Positions 8,737-16,615 of a stretch of DNA of 64,000 bases are shown piece by piece. A model generated the notes under the pieces. It searched no databases, was not told where the DNA came from, and worked only from the letters and a program-made list of their open reading frames with translations. Made by a program: the position numbers and the translations under genes. Position 1 is the first letter of the stretch; every line of letters begins with the position of its first letter. Source of the stretch: Crystallibacter sulfonylureivorans_A (GTDB lineage Bacteria > Actinomycetota > Actinomycetes > Actinomycetales > Micrococcaceae). The stretch spans positions 1-64,000 of the forward strand of contig NZ_JBLKRT010000007.1 of assembly GCF_047607445.1 (NCBI RefSeq), in the 5' to 3' direction.

Positions 8737-9414
8737 ATGGACGTAGAGATCCTTCGCCGCGCACCTCTTTTTGCCACCCTTGACGACGACGTGTTTGCAG
8801 CGCTGACCGACGAGTTGACCGAGGTCGACCTGTCCCGCGGCGCTTCGGTGTTCCGCGAAGGTGACCAGGGCGACCAGCTCTATTTCATCGTCTCCGGCAA
8901 GATCAAGCTGGGGCGCACCGCCAACGACGGCCGCGAAAACCTGGTAGCCATCCTCGGCCCGGGCGAGCTTTTCGGCGAGATGGCCCTGTTCGACCCGAGC
9001 CCGCGCAGCACTTCCGCAACCGCTGTCTCCGAAACCCGCCTGGCCGGGCTGAAGAACGAGAACCTCCGCGGCCTGCTGGAAACCCGTCCCGAGGTTTCGG
9101 CGCAGCTGCTGCAGGCCTTGGCCCGCCGCCTCCGCCGCACCAACGATTCGCTGGCCGACTTGGTCTTCTCCGACGTCCCGGGCCGCGTTGCCAAGGCCCT
9201 GCTGGATCTGGCCGACCGCTTCGGCCGCCCGGCTACGGACGGCATCCTGGTGGCGCACGAGCTGACCCAGGAAGAGCTGGCCCAACTGGTGGGCGCTTCC
9301 CGTGAAACGGTGAACAAGGCGCTGGCCGAGTTCGTCCAGCGCGGCTGGCTGCGCCTGGAAGCACGCGCCGTGGTCATCCTGGACATCCAGCGTCTGCGTC
9401 AGCGTTCTCGCTGA
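8737..9414 (+). CDS. Crp/GlxR-family cAMP-responsive transcription regulator
   Basis: Global regulator of the Crp/Fnr family. The 225-residue protein has an N-terminal cyclic-nucleotide-binding barrel with the phosphate-binding cassette GELFGEMALFDPSPRSTSAT at about 79-98, a dimerisation helix, and a C-terminal winged helix with the HTH ELTQEELAQLVGASRETVNK at about 178-197. The GGAG ribosome binding site fixes the ATG at 8737. It is close in length and motifs to corynebacterial GlxR and mycobacterial Crp. A matching operator upstream points to self-control. Confidence 0.93.
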   Translation: MDVEILRRAPLFATLDDDVFAALTDELTEVDLSRGASVFREGDQGDQLYFIVSGKIKLGRTANDGRENLVAILGPGELFGEMALFDPSPRSTSATAVSETRLAGLKNENLRGLLETRPEVSAQLLQALARRLRRTNDSLADLVFSDVPGRVAKALLDLADRFGRPATDGILVAHELTQEELAQLVGASRETVNKALAEFVQRGWLRLEARAVVILDIQRLRQRSR

Positions 9415-9429
9415 TTCTCCACTGAAAAA

Positions 9430-9475
9430 GTACGACGGCGGGGGCTCACCGGTTGGTGGGCCCCCGCCGTCGTAC
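9430..9475. terminator. Bidirectional terminator between crp and NUDIX gene
   Basis: A perfect 16-bp inverted repeat (GTACGACGGCGGGGGC, 9430-9445, with 9460-9475) with a 14-nt loop lies between convergent genes. An A-run precedes it on the plus strand, which becomes a U-tract for the leftward transcript. Confidence 0.88.
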
Positions 9476-9522
9476 GTGGATGGCTGTAGTGATTGCGCGG
9501 GATGGCTGTGATGATTTCGCGC

Positions 9523-10455
9523 TCAGCGCCCCCGCTGGACGGCCCCGCCTTCGGCAGCGGCGCTGGCCACCACCTGCAGCATCGGCACACCGTCCACCAG
9601 CACCAGCTCCGGATGGTAGCTGCGCTGCGGGCGCTTGTGGGATAGGTAGGCGATGCAGCCGCGGGCCGACGCGATCTTCTCCACGGTGATCTCCACCGCC
9701 GGCGACGTCACTTCACTGAAGGTGAGTCCCCGCGTGTCCGGCTGGTCCACCGCATCGCCCAGCGCGGTGGTTTCCCGCCCCGCCATCAGCTCCTGCGCGG
9801 GCAGCCAAGCAGCCCAGACGCCCTTGCTCTCCAACAGGGATGGCCTTTGCGTGGCTGGCTGGGCGGCGGCGAAGTAGCGCGTGTCGAACCGGCGGTGGGC
9901 GAAGTCCGGGCTCAGCCAGTGGGACAGAGGCTTGAGCAAATCAGTGCGCACGCCCAGCCCGCGCCGGGCAAGGGCCTCGGCGAAGGTTTTCTCCTGCCCG
10001 GCGACCGCCTCGCGGGTGCGCATCCAGTCCGCGCCGGAGGTGGATTCCGGCAGGCTGGACTCGTCCGGGCCGGCCAGCAGCACGCCGGTTTCCTCGAACA
10101 GTTCGCGGATCGCAGCCATCACATGGGCCTGGGCAATGCGATGGTCGTTGATCCCCATGCTTTCAGCCCATTTGGCCGGCGACGGCCCGAACCAGGTGAC
10201 AGGCTCGCCGTCGGCATCATCCAGGCTGCCGCCGGGAAACGCCACCGTGCCCAGAGGAGAGGAGCCAGACCGGTAGCCGAGGTAGGTTTCGGTACCGGCC
10301 GGCCCGTCCCTGACCAGGACCACGGAGGACGCCAGGCGCGGCTTCCGCGGCGTGCGTTCCCCGTGCTCGAACCAGCTGTGGGCGGCGCCCAGCTGGTCAG
10401 GAGGCAACGGGAACAGCCGCTGCTCCTCCCGAAGCGGACTAGCTGAATTCGGCAA
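9523..10455 (-). CDS. NUDIX hydrolase
   Basis: Large NUDIX protein of about 310 residues. It has the FPGGSLDD segment and an expanded Nudix box core AAIRELFEETGVLLAG after an insertion, as in the actinobacterial and eukaryotic NUDT19-like group, so CoA or acyl-CoA could be the substrate (inference). The longest frame starts with TTG at 10455, overlapping the RidA gene by 17 nt. An internal GGGAGGAG shortly downstream could direct a start a few codons later, so the first 10-15 residues are uncertain. It is the last gene of the DUF4177-RidA-NUDIX minus-strand cluster. Confidence 0.85.
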   Translation of the reverse strand: MPNSASPLREEQRLFPLPPDQLGAAHSWFEHGERTPRKPRLASSVVLVRDGPAGTETYLGYRSGSSPLGTVAFPGGSLDDADGEPVTWFGPSPAKWAESMGINDHRIAQAHVMAAIRELFEETGVLLAGPDESSLPESTSGADWMRTREAVAGQEKTFAEALARRGLGVRTDLLKPLSHWLSPDFAHRRFDTRYFAAAQPATQRPSLLESKGVWAAWLPAQELMAGRETTALGDAVDQPDTRGLTFSEVTSPAVEITVEKIASARGCIAYLSHKRPQRSYHPELVLVDGVPMLQVVASAAAEGGAVQRGR

Positions 10456-10933
10456 TCAGCTCTACCTCAACCGGCGAATCCAACGGCAGCACGGCCACCC
10501 CGACGGCGGAGCGCGCGTGGGCGCCGGCGTCGCCAAGGACCTGTCCCAGCAGTTCGGACGCTCCGTTGATCACGCCCGGCTGGCCAGTGAAGGAAGGATC
10601 GGAGGCAACAAAACCGACGACTTTGACGATCCGGGTGATCCGGTCCAAGTCGCCGATCACGCTCTTGACGGCTGCCAGCGCATTCACCGCGGCCGTCGCT
10701 GCCAGCGTCTTGGCCTCGTCGGCGCTGACCAGGCCGGCGCCCTCGCCCACCTTGCCCACGGCCGGCAGTTCGCCCTGCACAAACGGCAGCTGCCCGGAGG
10801 TGTAGACGTAGTTTCCGCTGACTACCGCCGGGACGTAGGCGGCCACCGGAGCTGCGGCCTCCGGCACAGACAGGCCCAGGCCGGCGAGCCGTTCTTCGAC
10901 GGCGGACATCCGGGCTTCGGTCGTTTCGCTCAT
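10439..10933 (-). CDS. RidA/YjgF-family protein
   Basis: Member of the Rid superfamily, enzymes that deaminate reactive enamine/imine intermediates. The 164-residue product has the family core VVSGNYVYTSGQLPFVQGEL at about 39-58 and PGVINGASELLGQVLGDAG with the C-terminal AVLPLDSPVEVELIAEF. It lacks the Arg that marks canonical RidA deaminases at the usual place (the local segment reads HARSAVGVAVLP), so the exact activity is open. The ATG at 10933 lies 2 bp after the DUF4177 stop codon, indicating one operon with that mini-gene and the downstream NUDIX gene. Confidence 0.85.
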   Translation of the reverse strand: MSETTEARMSAVEERLAGLGLSVPEAAAPVAAYVPAVVSGNYVYTSGQLPFVQGELPAVGKVGEGAGLVSADEAKTLAATAAVNALAAVKSVIGDLDRITRIVKVVGFVASDPSFTGQPGVINGASELLGQVLGDAGAHARSAVGVAVLPLDSPVEVELIAEFS

Positions 10934-10935
10934 GG

Positions 10936-11091
10936 CTACTGCTTCTCCCGCTTCAAGTAGGCAACCGGGTTGGTCCCGTTCGGGCCCGGGATGACCTGGA
11001 CGAGCTCCCAGCCGTCGTCGCCCCACTGATCAAGAATCTGCTTGGTAGCGTGGATAATGAGCGGAATTGTCGCGTATTCCCATTTGGTCAT
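10936..11091 (-). CDS. Small DUF4177-like protein (51 residues)
   Basis: A 51-codon gene encoding a product that begins MTKWEYATIPL and contains ILDQWGDDGWELVQVIP, the hallmark of DUF4177 mini-proteins, followed by GPNGTNPVAYLKREKQ. Function is unknown. It is the first gene of a minus-strand operon with RidA (2 bp away) and a NUDIX hydrolase. A TAGGCT hexamer ends 7 nt before the ATG with no Shine-Dalgarno sequence, so the transcript is probably leaderless. Its length makes it easy to miss in automatic annotation. Confidence 0.85.
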   Translation of the reverse strand: MTKWEYATIPLIIHATKQILDQWGDDGWELVQVIPGPNGTNPVAYLKREKQ

Positions 11092-11098
11092 GAGTCAA

Positions 11099-11121
11099 AG
11101 CCTAGCGCTTGCTTGTAAAGT
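11099..11121. promoter_or_regulatory. Divergent pair of leaderless promoters
   Basis: On the minus strand TAGGCT (11104-11099) ends exactly 7 nt before the DUF4177 ATG. On the plus strand TAAAGT (11116-11121) ends exactly 7 nt before the penicillin-binding protein ATG. Neither start has a ribosome binding site. The two -10 elements are only 11 bp apart, so two polymerases could not occupy them together. Confidence 0.7.
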
Positions 11122-11128
11122 GGACCCC

Positions 11129-13390
11129 ATGCCCGCTCGCAAATCACCCTTCTTCGACACTGCGACCACCCTAGGCAAGATTGTTGGCTTCCTGGGTATC
11201 AGTGCGCTCTGCGGCGTCCTGGCAGCAGGCCTGCTGGTTCCGGCCGCTGCCGTAGCCGGTGTCGGAGCAACGTCATCGATCGAGTACTTCGACCAGCTGC
11301 CGGACGAACTGCAGACGCAGCCGCTGTCCCAGCCGTCGCGGATCCTCTCCGCCGACGGCAAGCTGATCGCGACGTTCTATGCCGAAAACCGTGTGCCGGT
11401 CAGCCTGGACAAGGTTTCCCAGCATATGCAGGACGCCATCACCTCCATCGAGGACGTGCGCTTCTACGAGCACAACGGCGTGGACCCGCAGGGCATCATG
11501 CGTGCCGCGGTGACCAACTTGGCGGGCGGCGACCTGCAGGGCGCCTCGACGTTGACCATGCAGTACGTGAACAACGTGCTGATCGACGCCGGCGCTTCAG
11601 CGGGCAAGGGCGCCGACGAGCTCACCATCAGCGGCACCAAGGACATCGGCGACAAGCTCCGCGAAGCGAAGCTGGCCATCGCCGTCGAAAAGGAATTCAG
11701 CAAGGAAGAGATCCTGCAGGGCTACCTGAACATTGTGTTGTTCAGCGGCCAGGTATACGGGATCGAAGCTGCCGCCAAGACATTCTTCGGCGTTTCCGCC
11801 GCGAAGCTCACCATTCCGCAGTCCGCCATGCTGGCCGGAATGGTGCAGTCGCCCAACTACTTCAACCCGGTGAACAACCCGGAGGCCACGCTGGAACGGC
11901 GCAACACCGTGCTGGCCGCCATGCTCAACGCGGGCAAGATCACCAAGGCCGAATACGACGAAGCCGTCGCCACCGACTTGGACCTGAACCTCAAGCCGGT
12001 GCGTTCCGGCTGCGTAGCGGCCAACTTCGCCGACTACTTCTGCAGCTACGTCCAGCACGCGATCATGCAGTCGGACGCCTTCGGAGCGGATGCTACCGAG
12101 CGTGCCAAGCTACTGGCCCGCGGCGGCCTGACCATTAAGACCACGCTGGACTCCCGCCTGCAGAAGGAAGCCCAGAAGCAGATCGAGCAGGAAGTCCCGC
12201 AGGGCGATAAGTCCGGCGTCGGTTCCTCCATGGTTTCGGTGGAGCCGGGCACCGGCAAGATCCTGATGATGGCTCAGAACACCAAATACAGCCCGGAAGA
12301 TGGCGCAGCCAACACGGAGCTGAACTACAACGTGGACGCCGACATGGGCGGCGGCAACGGCTGGCAGCCCGGCTCCACCATGAAGCCCTACACCACCATC
12401 GCCTGGCTGGAAGCGGGCAAGGCGCTGAACGCGTCGGTAGATGCACGCCGCACCACGTACCCGGCACAGTACAACTGGCAGGCCAGCTGCCTCCCGCCGG
12501 ACGCCTGGTTCAGCGAGTGGGACTTCAAGAACGCGCTGCCCGGCTACGAGCGCACGATGACCGCCAGCCAGGGCCTAACCTGGTCGATCAACTCCGCCAC
12601 CGCTGCGATGGCCGCGCAGTTGGATCTGTGCGACATCCAGGACGCGGCAACCCGGCTCGGCGTGCGCACGGCCACGGACAAGGAACCGATCAGCATCGAG
12701 CATCCGTCCTTCATCATCGGTACGACCAACGTTTCCCCGATGACGATGGCCGCCTCGTTTGCCGCCTTTGCCAACGGCGGCGTGTACTGCAAGCCGATCG
12801 CGCTGGCCTCCGTCACGGACGCCGCGGGCAACAAGTACAAGGTCCCGAAGAAGTCCTGTGATCGGGCCATTTCCGAAGACGTCGCCGCTGCCATCAGTGT
12901 CCCGCTTGAGAACCTGGTCAATCTGCGGCTTGGCGGAATCCACCCGATCGGTGTTCCCGCCGCGGCAAAGACCGGCACCACGGACAAGTCCGAGTACACC
13001 TGGACCGTGGGTTACACCAAGGGCATCTCCACCGCTTCCTGGGTGGGCAACCCGCACGCGTACAAGTCGATCAACAACCTCTCGATCAACGGCGTCACCC
13101 GCAGCTATGTTGACGGCGCCACCATCGCCGGCGGGCAGTGGACCGACTACATGGAGAAGGTCGCCGGTTTGTACAAGACCGGAGGCTTCGGATCAGCCCC
13201 CAGCAGCATGCTGTATCCGCCGCAGCCGAAGAAGATCGAGACCGACGACAACAAGGACTCGGATTCCGGCAATAGCGGCGACAATGATTCAGGCGACTCC
13301 GACAACGACTCCGGTGGCTCGGACAACGGCAACGGGGGCGGCTCTGACAACGGCGGCGGCAATGGCAACCGCAACGGGAACGACGACTGA
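11129..13390 (+). CDS. Class A penicillin-binding protein (bifunctional transglycosylase/transpeptidase)
   Basis: Builds and cross-links peptidoglycan on the outer face of the membrane. The 753-residue protein has one N-terminal membrane anchor (about residues 17-40), a GT51 domain with catalytic Glu108 in EDVRFYEH, QGASTLTMQY and KEEILQGYLN, then a transpeptidase domain with SxxK at Ser416-Lys419 (GSTMKP), SxN at Ser486 and KTG at Lys614. The last 48 residues are almost entirely Asp, Ser, Asn and Gly, an exported flexible tail. The ATG at 11129 matches a leaderless promoter. A metallophosphoesterase gene follows after 2 bp. Confidence 0.95.
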   Translation: MPARKSPFFDTATTLGKIVGFLGISALCGVLAAGLLVPAAAVAGVGATSSIEYFDQLPDELQTQPLSQPSRILSADGKLIATFYAENRVPVSLDKVSQHMQDAITSIEDVRFYEHNGVDPQGIMRAAVTNLAGGDLQGASTLTMQYVNNVLIDAGASAGKGADELTISGTKDIGDKLREAKLAIAVEKEFSKEEILQGYLNIVLFSGQVYGIEAAAKTFFGVSAAKLTIPQSAMLAGMVQSPNYFNPVNNPEATLERRNTVLAAMLNAGKITKAEYDEAVATDLDLNLKPVRSGCVAANFADYFCSYVQHAIMQSDAFGADATERAKLLARGGLTIKTTLDSRLQKEAQKQIEQEVPQGDKSGVGSSMVSVEPGTGKILMMAQNTKYSPEDGAANTELNYNVDADMGGGNGWQPGSTMKPYTTIAWLEAGKALNASVDARRTTYPAQYNWQASCLPPDAWFSEWDFKNALPGYERTMTASQGLTWSINSATAAMAAQLDLCDIQDAATRLGVRTATDKEPISIEHPSFIIGTTNVSPMTMAASFAAFANGGVYCKPIALASVTDAAGNKYKVPKKSCDRAISEDVAAAISVPLENLVNLRLGGIHPIGVPAAAKTGTTDKSEYTWTVGYTKGISTASWVGNPHAYKSINNLSINGVTRSYVDGATIAGGQWTDYMEKVAGLYKTGGFGSAPSSMLYPPQPKKIETDDNKDSDSGNSGDNDSGDSDNDSGGSDNGNGGGSDNGGGNGNRNGNDD

Positions 13391-13392
13391 CC

Positions 13393-14373
13393 GTGGACGC
13401 TGAAGCGCTGCGAGCACGGCTCCGCACCGCAGGCAAGCTGGCCCTTGGGGCTGCTGCCGCGGGCGGGGCCGCGTTCGTTTACGGCTCGGCCATCGAGCGC
13501 AACCTCTTCGGGCTGCGCGAAGAATCGCTGCCCATCCTGCCTGCTGGGCAGCGTCCGCTGAAGATTCTGCATTTGTCCGACATCCACATGGCGCCCGGAC
13601 AGTTGCTCAAGCAGAAGTGGCTGCCGCGGTTAGTGGCGCTGGAACCTGATTTGGTGGTCAACACCGGCGACAACCTCAGCCACCGCCAGGCCGTGAAACC
13701 CCTGCTGGACTCGCTGGCTGGGCTGATGGACGTGCCTGGTGTTTTCGTTCCGGGTTCCAACGACTACTACGCCCCGGTGCTAAAGAACCCGTTCTCCTAT
13801 CTCACCGGACCGTCGAAACAGCCCAAGGATTACGGTTCACGGGAGCTGCCGTGGCGCGAAATGCACGCCGCCTTCGGCACCGCCGGCTGGATTGATTTGA
13901 CCAACCGGAACCAGTCGATCGTGGTGGGCCGAGTCCGTTTGGACTTCACCGGAGTGGACGATCCGCACCTGCAGCGGGACCGGTACGTCGGTTTTCCCAA
14001 CGGATCCAGCTCCGCGGACAGCGCCGCCCACCTACGCATCGGCGTTGCCCACGCACCGTACCAGCGCGTGCTGGATCAGTTCACCGCCGGCGGCGCCGAC
14101 CTGATCCTGGCGGGACATACGCACGGAGGCCAAGTGTGCATTCCCGGCTACGGAGCCTTGATCACCAATTGCGATCTGCCGACCTGGCGCGCACGGGGCC
14201 TGACCTACTGGGAGCACCAAGGACGCAGCGTGCCGCTGAACGTCTCGGCAGGTCTGGGAACATCCCGGCTGGCTCCGATCCGCTTCGCCTGCCGCCCGGA
14301 GGCGGTATTGCTGACGCTAACACCGACTCCATCCGCCGGTGAGGTCACGCCCCCGGGTCTCCGGCTCGGCTGA
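13393..14373 (+). CDS. Calcineurin-like metallophosphoesterase
   Basis: Dimetal phosphoesterase of 326 residues with the motifs in order: LSDIHMAPG, NTGDN, PGSNDYY (the GN[HD] position), HAPYQRVLD and LAGHTHGGQ. A short hydrophobic Ala/Gly stretch near residues 14-30 may be a membrane anchor, as in the YkuE/PPP-like family of envelope phosphoesterases. It starts with GTG 2 bp after the penicillin-binding protein gene, so both are likely translated together. This pairing is common in Actinobacteria and suggests an envelope substrate, though none is known to me. Confidence 0.9.
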   Translation: MDAEALRARLRTAGKLALGAAAAGGAAFVYGSAIERNLFGLREESLPILPAGQRPLKILHLSDIHMAPGQLLKQKWLPRLVALEPDLVVNTGDNLSHRQAVKPLLDSLAGLMDVPGVFVPGSNDYYAPVLKNPFSYLTGPSKQPKDYGSRELPWREMHAAFGTAGWIDLTNRNQSIVVGRVRLDFTGVDDPHLQRDRYVGFPNGSSSADSAAHLRIGVAHAPYQRVLDQFTAGGADLILAGHTHGGQVCIPGYGALITNCDLPTWRARGLTYWEHQGRSVPLNVSAGLGTSRLAPIRFACRPEAVLLTLTPTPSAGEVTPPGLRLG

Positions 14374-14419
14374 GTTCGCAGCGCTGGTTGCGCCGCTGCC
14401 CCTCCCCTGAGGCCATCCC

Positions 14420-14439
14420 AAGCCGGCCAGAAGCGGCTT
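14420..14439. terminator. Weak stem-loop between convergent genes
   Basis: AAGCCG (14420-14425) pairs with CGGCTT (14434-14439) across an 8-nt loop and is followed by CTTTCGGG. It lies in the 116-bp gap between the phosphoesterase and DUF222 genes and is the only plausible terminator there. Confidence 0.35.
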
Positions 14440-14489
14440 CTTTCGGGGGCTGGACCCTGCACGACGTTCCGCAACTTTAACGTCCCGGA

Positions 14490-16283
14490 TCATTCAATGC
14501 GATGGGGTGGGATGTGGGTTTGCCAGTAGGTGTTGCGCAGGGGTTGGCGGTCGGGGTCGATGTAGTCGGGCGGGGTGAACCAGGGGATGCCGTCGCGGAC
14601 GGTGATGGTCCAGTTGCCTTGTTCGATCAGGTCGTGGTGGAGGCCGCAGAGGCAGACGCCGTTGTTGACTTCGGTGCGGCCGCCGGCCCACCAGGGCACG
14701 ATGTGGTGCGCTTCGGTCCAGAACGCGGGCATGGTGCAGCCCGGGAAGGCGCAGCCTTTGTCCCGGATGAGCAGTGCCCGGCGGATCGCGCGGTTGAAGA
14801 ACCGTTGTGACCGACCCAAATCCAGGACTTCGCCCTTGGAGCCGAGGATCGCGGGGATGATCTCGGCGTCGCAGGCCATCCGGCGCACGGTTTTGGCCGA
14901 GACCGGGCCGTTGAATACCGCGTTGCCGCCGCCGGTGAGCAGTCCGGCGAGTTGTTCGTAGCCGGCGGTGACCATGACCTGGGTGCGGTGCCCGCCGGAG
15001 TCCGGGAGCCGGCCGGTGTTCAGCGCGATCCGGCACGCACCGACCAGCCCGGCCAGCAGCTTCTGCGCCCGGGTGAAGTCATCGAGTCCTTCCAAGACGG
15101 CCGGATCAACCCCGCCGTTAGCTGACTCTGCCTCCGCAAGATCGCCACCCGCCTCTGGCACGGGCGTGGACGAGGCGGAGCCCGTCTCGATACGGCCGGC
15201 GTCTTGACTATCGGCCACCGCAATACCGGTCCCGTCATCCGTGGGTCCAGCGTCCCCGGTGTTGCCGATGCTGCCGGTGTCGGGGGTTCCGCGTCCGTGC
15301 AGGCCGGCGTCGGTGGCCCCGCTCTCGCGCGGGGTGGTTCCGGTGCGGGCCGGGGTGTTGGCGGTTTCGATGGCGCCGGATTGGATGCGCGGGTTTGCGG
15401 CGCTGTTCATCACGGTGGCGAGGGCTTCGTATTGGTCGTCGGTGGTGTTGATGACGAACTGGTGCAGTCCGCGCCGGCGTCCACGGTAGAACATGCCCTG
15501 CCGGGCCCGCAGTTCCTCCTCCGAGGGCTCGGCGCCGTCCTGGTCGACCGCTGTTTCCCAGGTTTTGGCGACCATCGCCAGCGTGTCCGTGTCGGTCTCG
15601 GCGGCCTGCCGGGCCAGCGACGCTTCCATCGCTTCCAGCGTCCCGGGGTCGGGAGCGGCGTGGCCGGCCCGGGCGATGGAATCGGTGACCAGGGCCGCGG
15701 CGTGACCGCTGATTTCGCCGGCGGCCATCGCTTCGGCCAGCACGGGCAGGGCCGGGGTGCCGGGTTCGCCGTCGAACCTCACCGGCGCGGTCACCGCTTT
15801 GCCGACCCGCATCCGGCGGCGGGCTTCGATGATGCTGATCCCCAGCCTCGAGCGCAGGTACTCGGCGTTGTTCCGGAACTCGGTCTTCCGCCGCCGCTGC
15901 TGTTTCTGACCCGCGCCGCCCGGCCCCGCCGGCTCAAGGCCTACGGGGTGGTCCGAAGCGTCGCCAGCACTAATCGCCGCGGCCGGGTCCGCCCACCCCG
16001 CTGCACCGGCGGCATCCTGTGCGTCTGCAAAGGTACCGGTGGTGGCTGCGGTTTCCCCGTTCGCGGCGATGTCCGCACGCTCCACCGCATAGGCGCCGGC
16101 GGCCTGCAGGAACTCCACAACCTTAGAAACGTCGTCGACAGCCGCTACCGTGTTAGCCAACTCACGGGTGCTCAGCGCCCCTGACCCGGCGGTGAAACAG
16201 TCGGCGATATCCTGCAGCATCGCACGCACCGCGAAGAGGGATTCCTCCATCTCTCCGGTCCGGTCCAACGGTGCAAGCGCCAT
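14490..16283 (-). CDS. DUF222 and HNH endonuclease domain protein
   Basis: A 597-residue member of the actinobacterial 13E12-repeat family (DUF222 plus HNH). The N-terminal two thirds hold DUF222 with the helical segment FRNNAEYLRSRLGISIIEARR. A Gly/Thr/Asp-rich low-complexity insert sits at about 310-390. The HNH nuclease motif near the C-terminus includes CAFPGC, the TEAHHIVPWWAGGRT histidines and NNGVCLCGLHHDLIE. The biological role of these widely copied nucleases is unknown. The ATG at 16283 lies 6 nt after TAAAAT, with no Shine-Dalgarno, predicting a leaderless message. Confidence 0.93.
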   Translation of the reverse strand: MALAPLDRTGEMEESLFAVRAMLQDIADCFTAGSGALSTRELANTVAAVDDVSKVVEFLQAAGAYAVERADIAANGETAATTGTFADAQDAAGAAGWADPAAAISAGDASDHPVGLEPAGPGGAGQKQQRRRKTEFRNNAEYLRSRLGISIIEARRRMRVGKAVTAPVRFDGEPGTPALPVLAEAMAAGEISGHAAALVTDSIARAGHAAPDPGTLEAMEASLARQAAETDTDTLAMVAKTWETAVDQDGAEPSEEELRARQGMFYRGRRRGLHQFVINTTDDQYEALATVMNSAANPRIQSGAIETANTPARTGTTPRESGATDAGLHGRGTPDTGSIGNTGDAGPTDDGTGIAVADSQDAGRIETGSASSTPVPEAGGDLAEAESANGGVDPAVLEGLDDFTRAQKLLAGLVGACRIALNTGRLPDSGGHRTQVMVTAGYEQLAGLLTGGGNAVFNGPVSAKTVRRMACDAEIIPAILGSKGEVLDLGRSQRFFNRAIRRALLIRDKGCAFPGCTMPAFWTEAHHIVPWWAGGRTEVNNGVCLCGLHHDLIEQGNWTITVRDGIPWFTPPDYIDPDRQPLRNTYWQTHIPPHRIE

Positions 16284-16615
16284 ACCACAATTTTATTCGT
16301 AGACACATTCGACCCGCCATCGAAACAACCCAATGTGTAGGGATAGTGAGATCCCACAGCGTAGAAGACAAGCGGAAGGCGATGGGGAGCGGGCGGTAGG
16401 CGGCGGCAGCAGGTGGCAGCAGGCACACCCAAACGGCAAACGGCTAGCGGCAGGCGATAGAGAGCCGGGGCGCAAACGGCGGGGGCAGGCGATTGGGAGC
16501 TTGCGGTAGGCAGCGTCGCGTGCGCAGATGGCAGGGCAGCAGGCGGCGGCAGGCACACCCAAACGGCAAGCGACTAGCGCCAGACGGAGGAACCGTGCGC
16601 CTTACGCACCCCGGT
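16284..16615. other. Intergenic region of degenerate repeats, no gene
   Basis: This 332-bp gap holds the HNH gene promoter at its left edge (ATTTTA, 16290-16295 on the plus strand) and then mostly repeat sequence rich in GGCGGCAGG-like elements. Several minus-strand frames are open but they have repetitive Pro/Ala/Arg/Leu translations and no start signals, so I call none of them a gene. Confidence 0.7.
16376..16579. repeat. Degenerate direct repeat, two units 130 bp apart
   Basis: The element AGGCACACCCAAACGGCAA followed by nCGnCTAGCG occurs at 16421-16449 and 16551-16579, 130 bp apart. A second element, AGGCGATnGGGAGC followed in two cases by nnGCGGTAGGC, occurs near 16378, 16451 and 16486. 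Together they look like a decayed tandem duplication made of shorter subrepeats. I recognise no named repeat family. Confidence 0.7.

Noticed and set aside
16162..16562. Three overlapping minus-strand frames upstream of the HNH gene
   Set aside because: They read through degenerate repeats, have no ribosome binding site or leaderless -10, and cross the HNH promoter.
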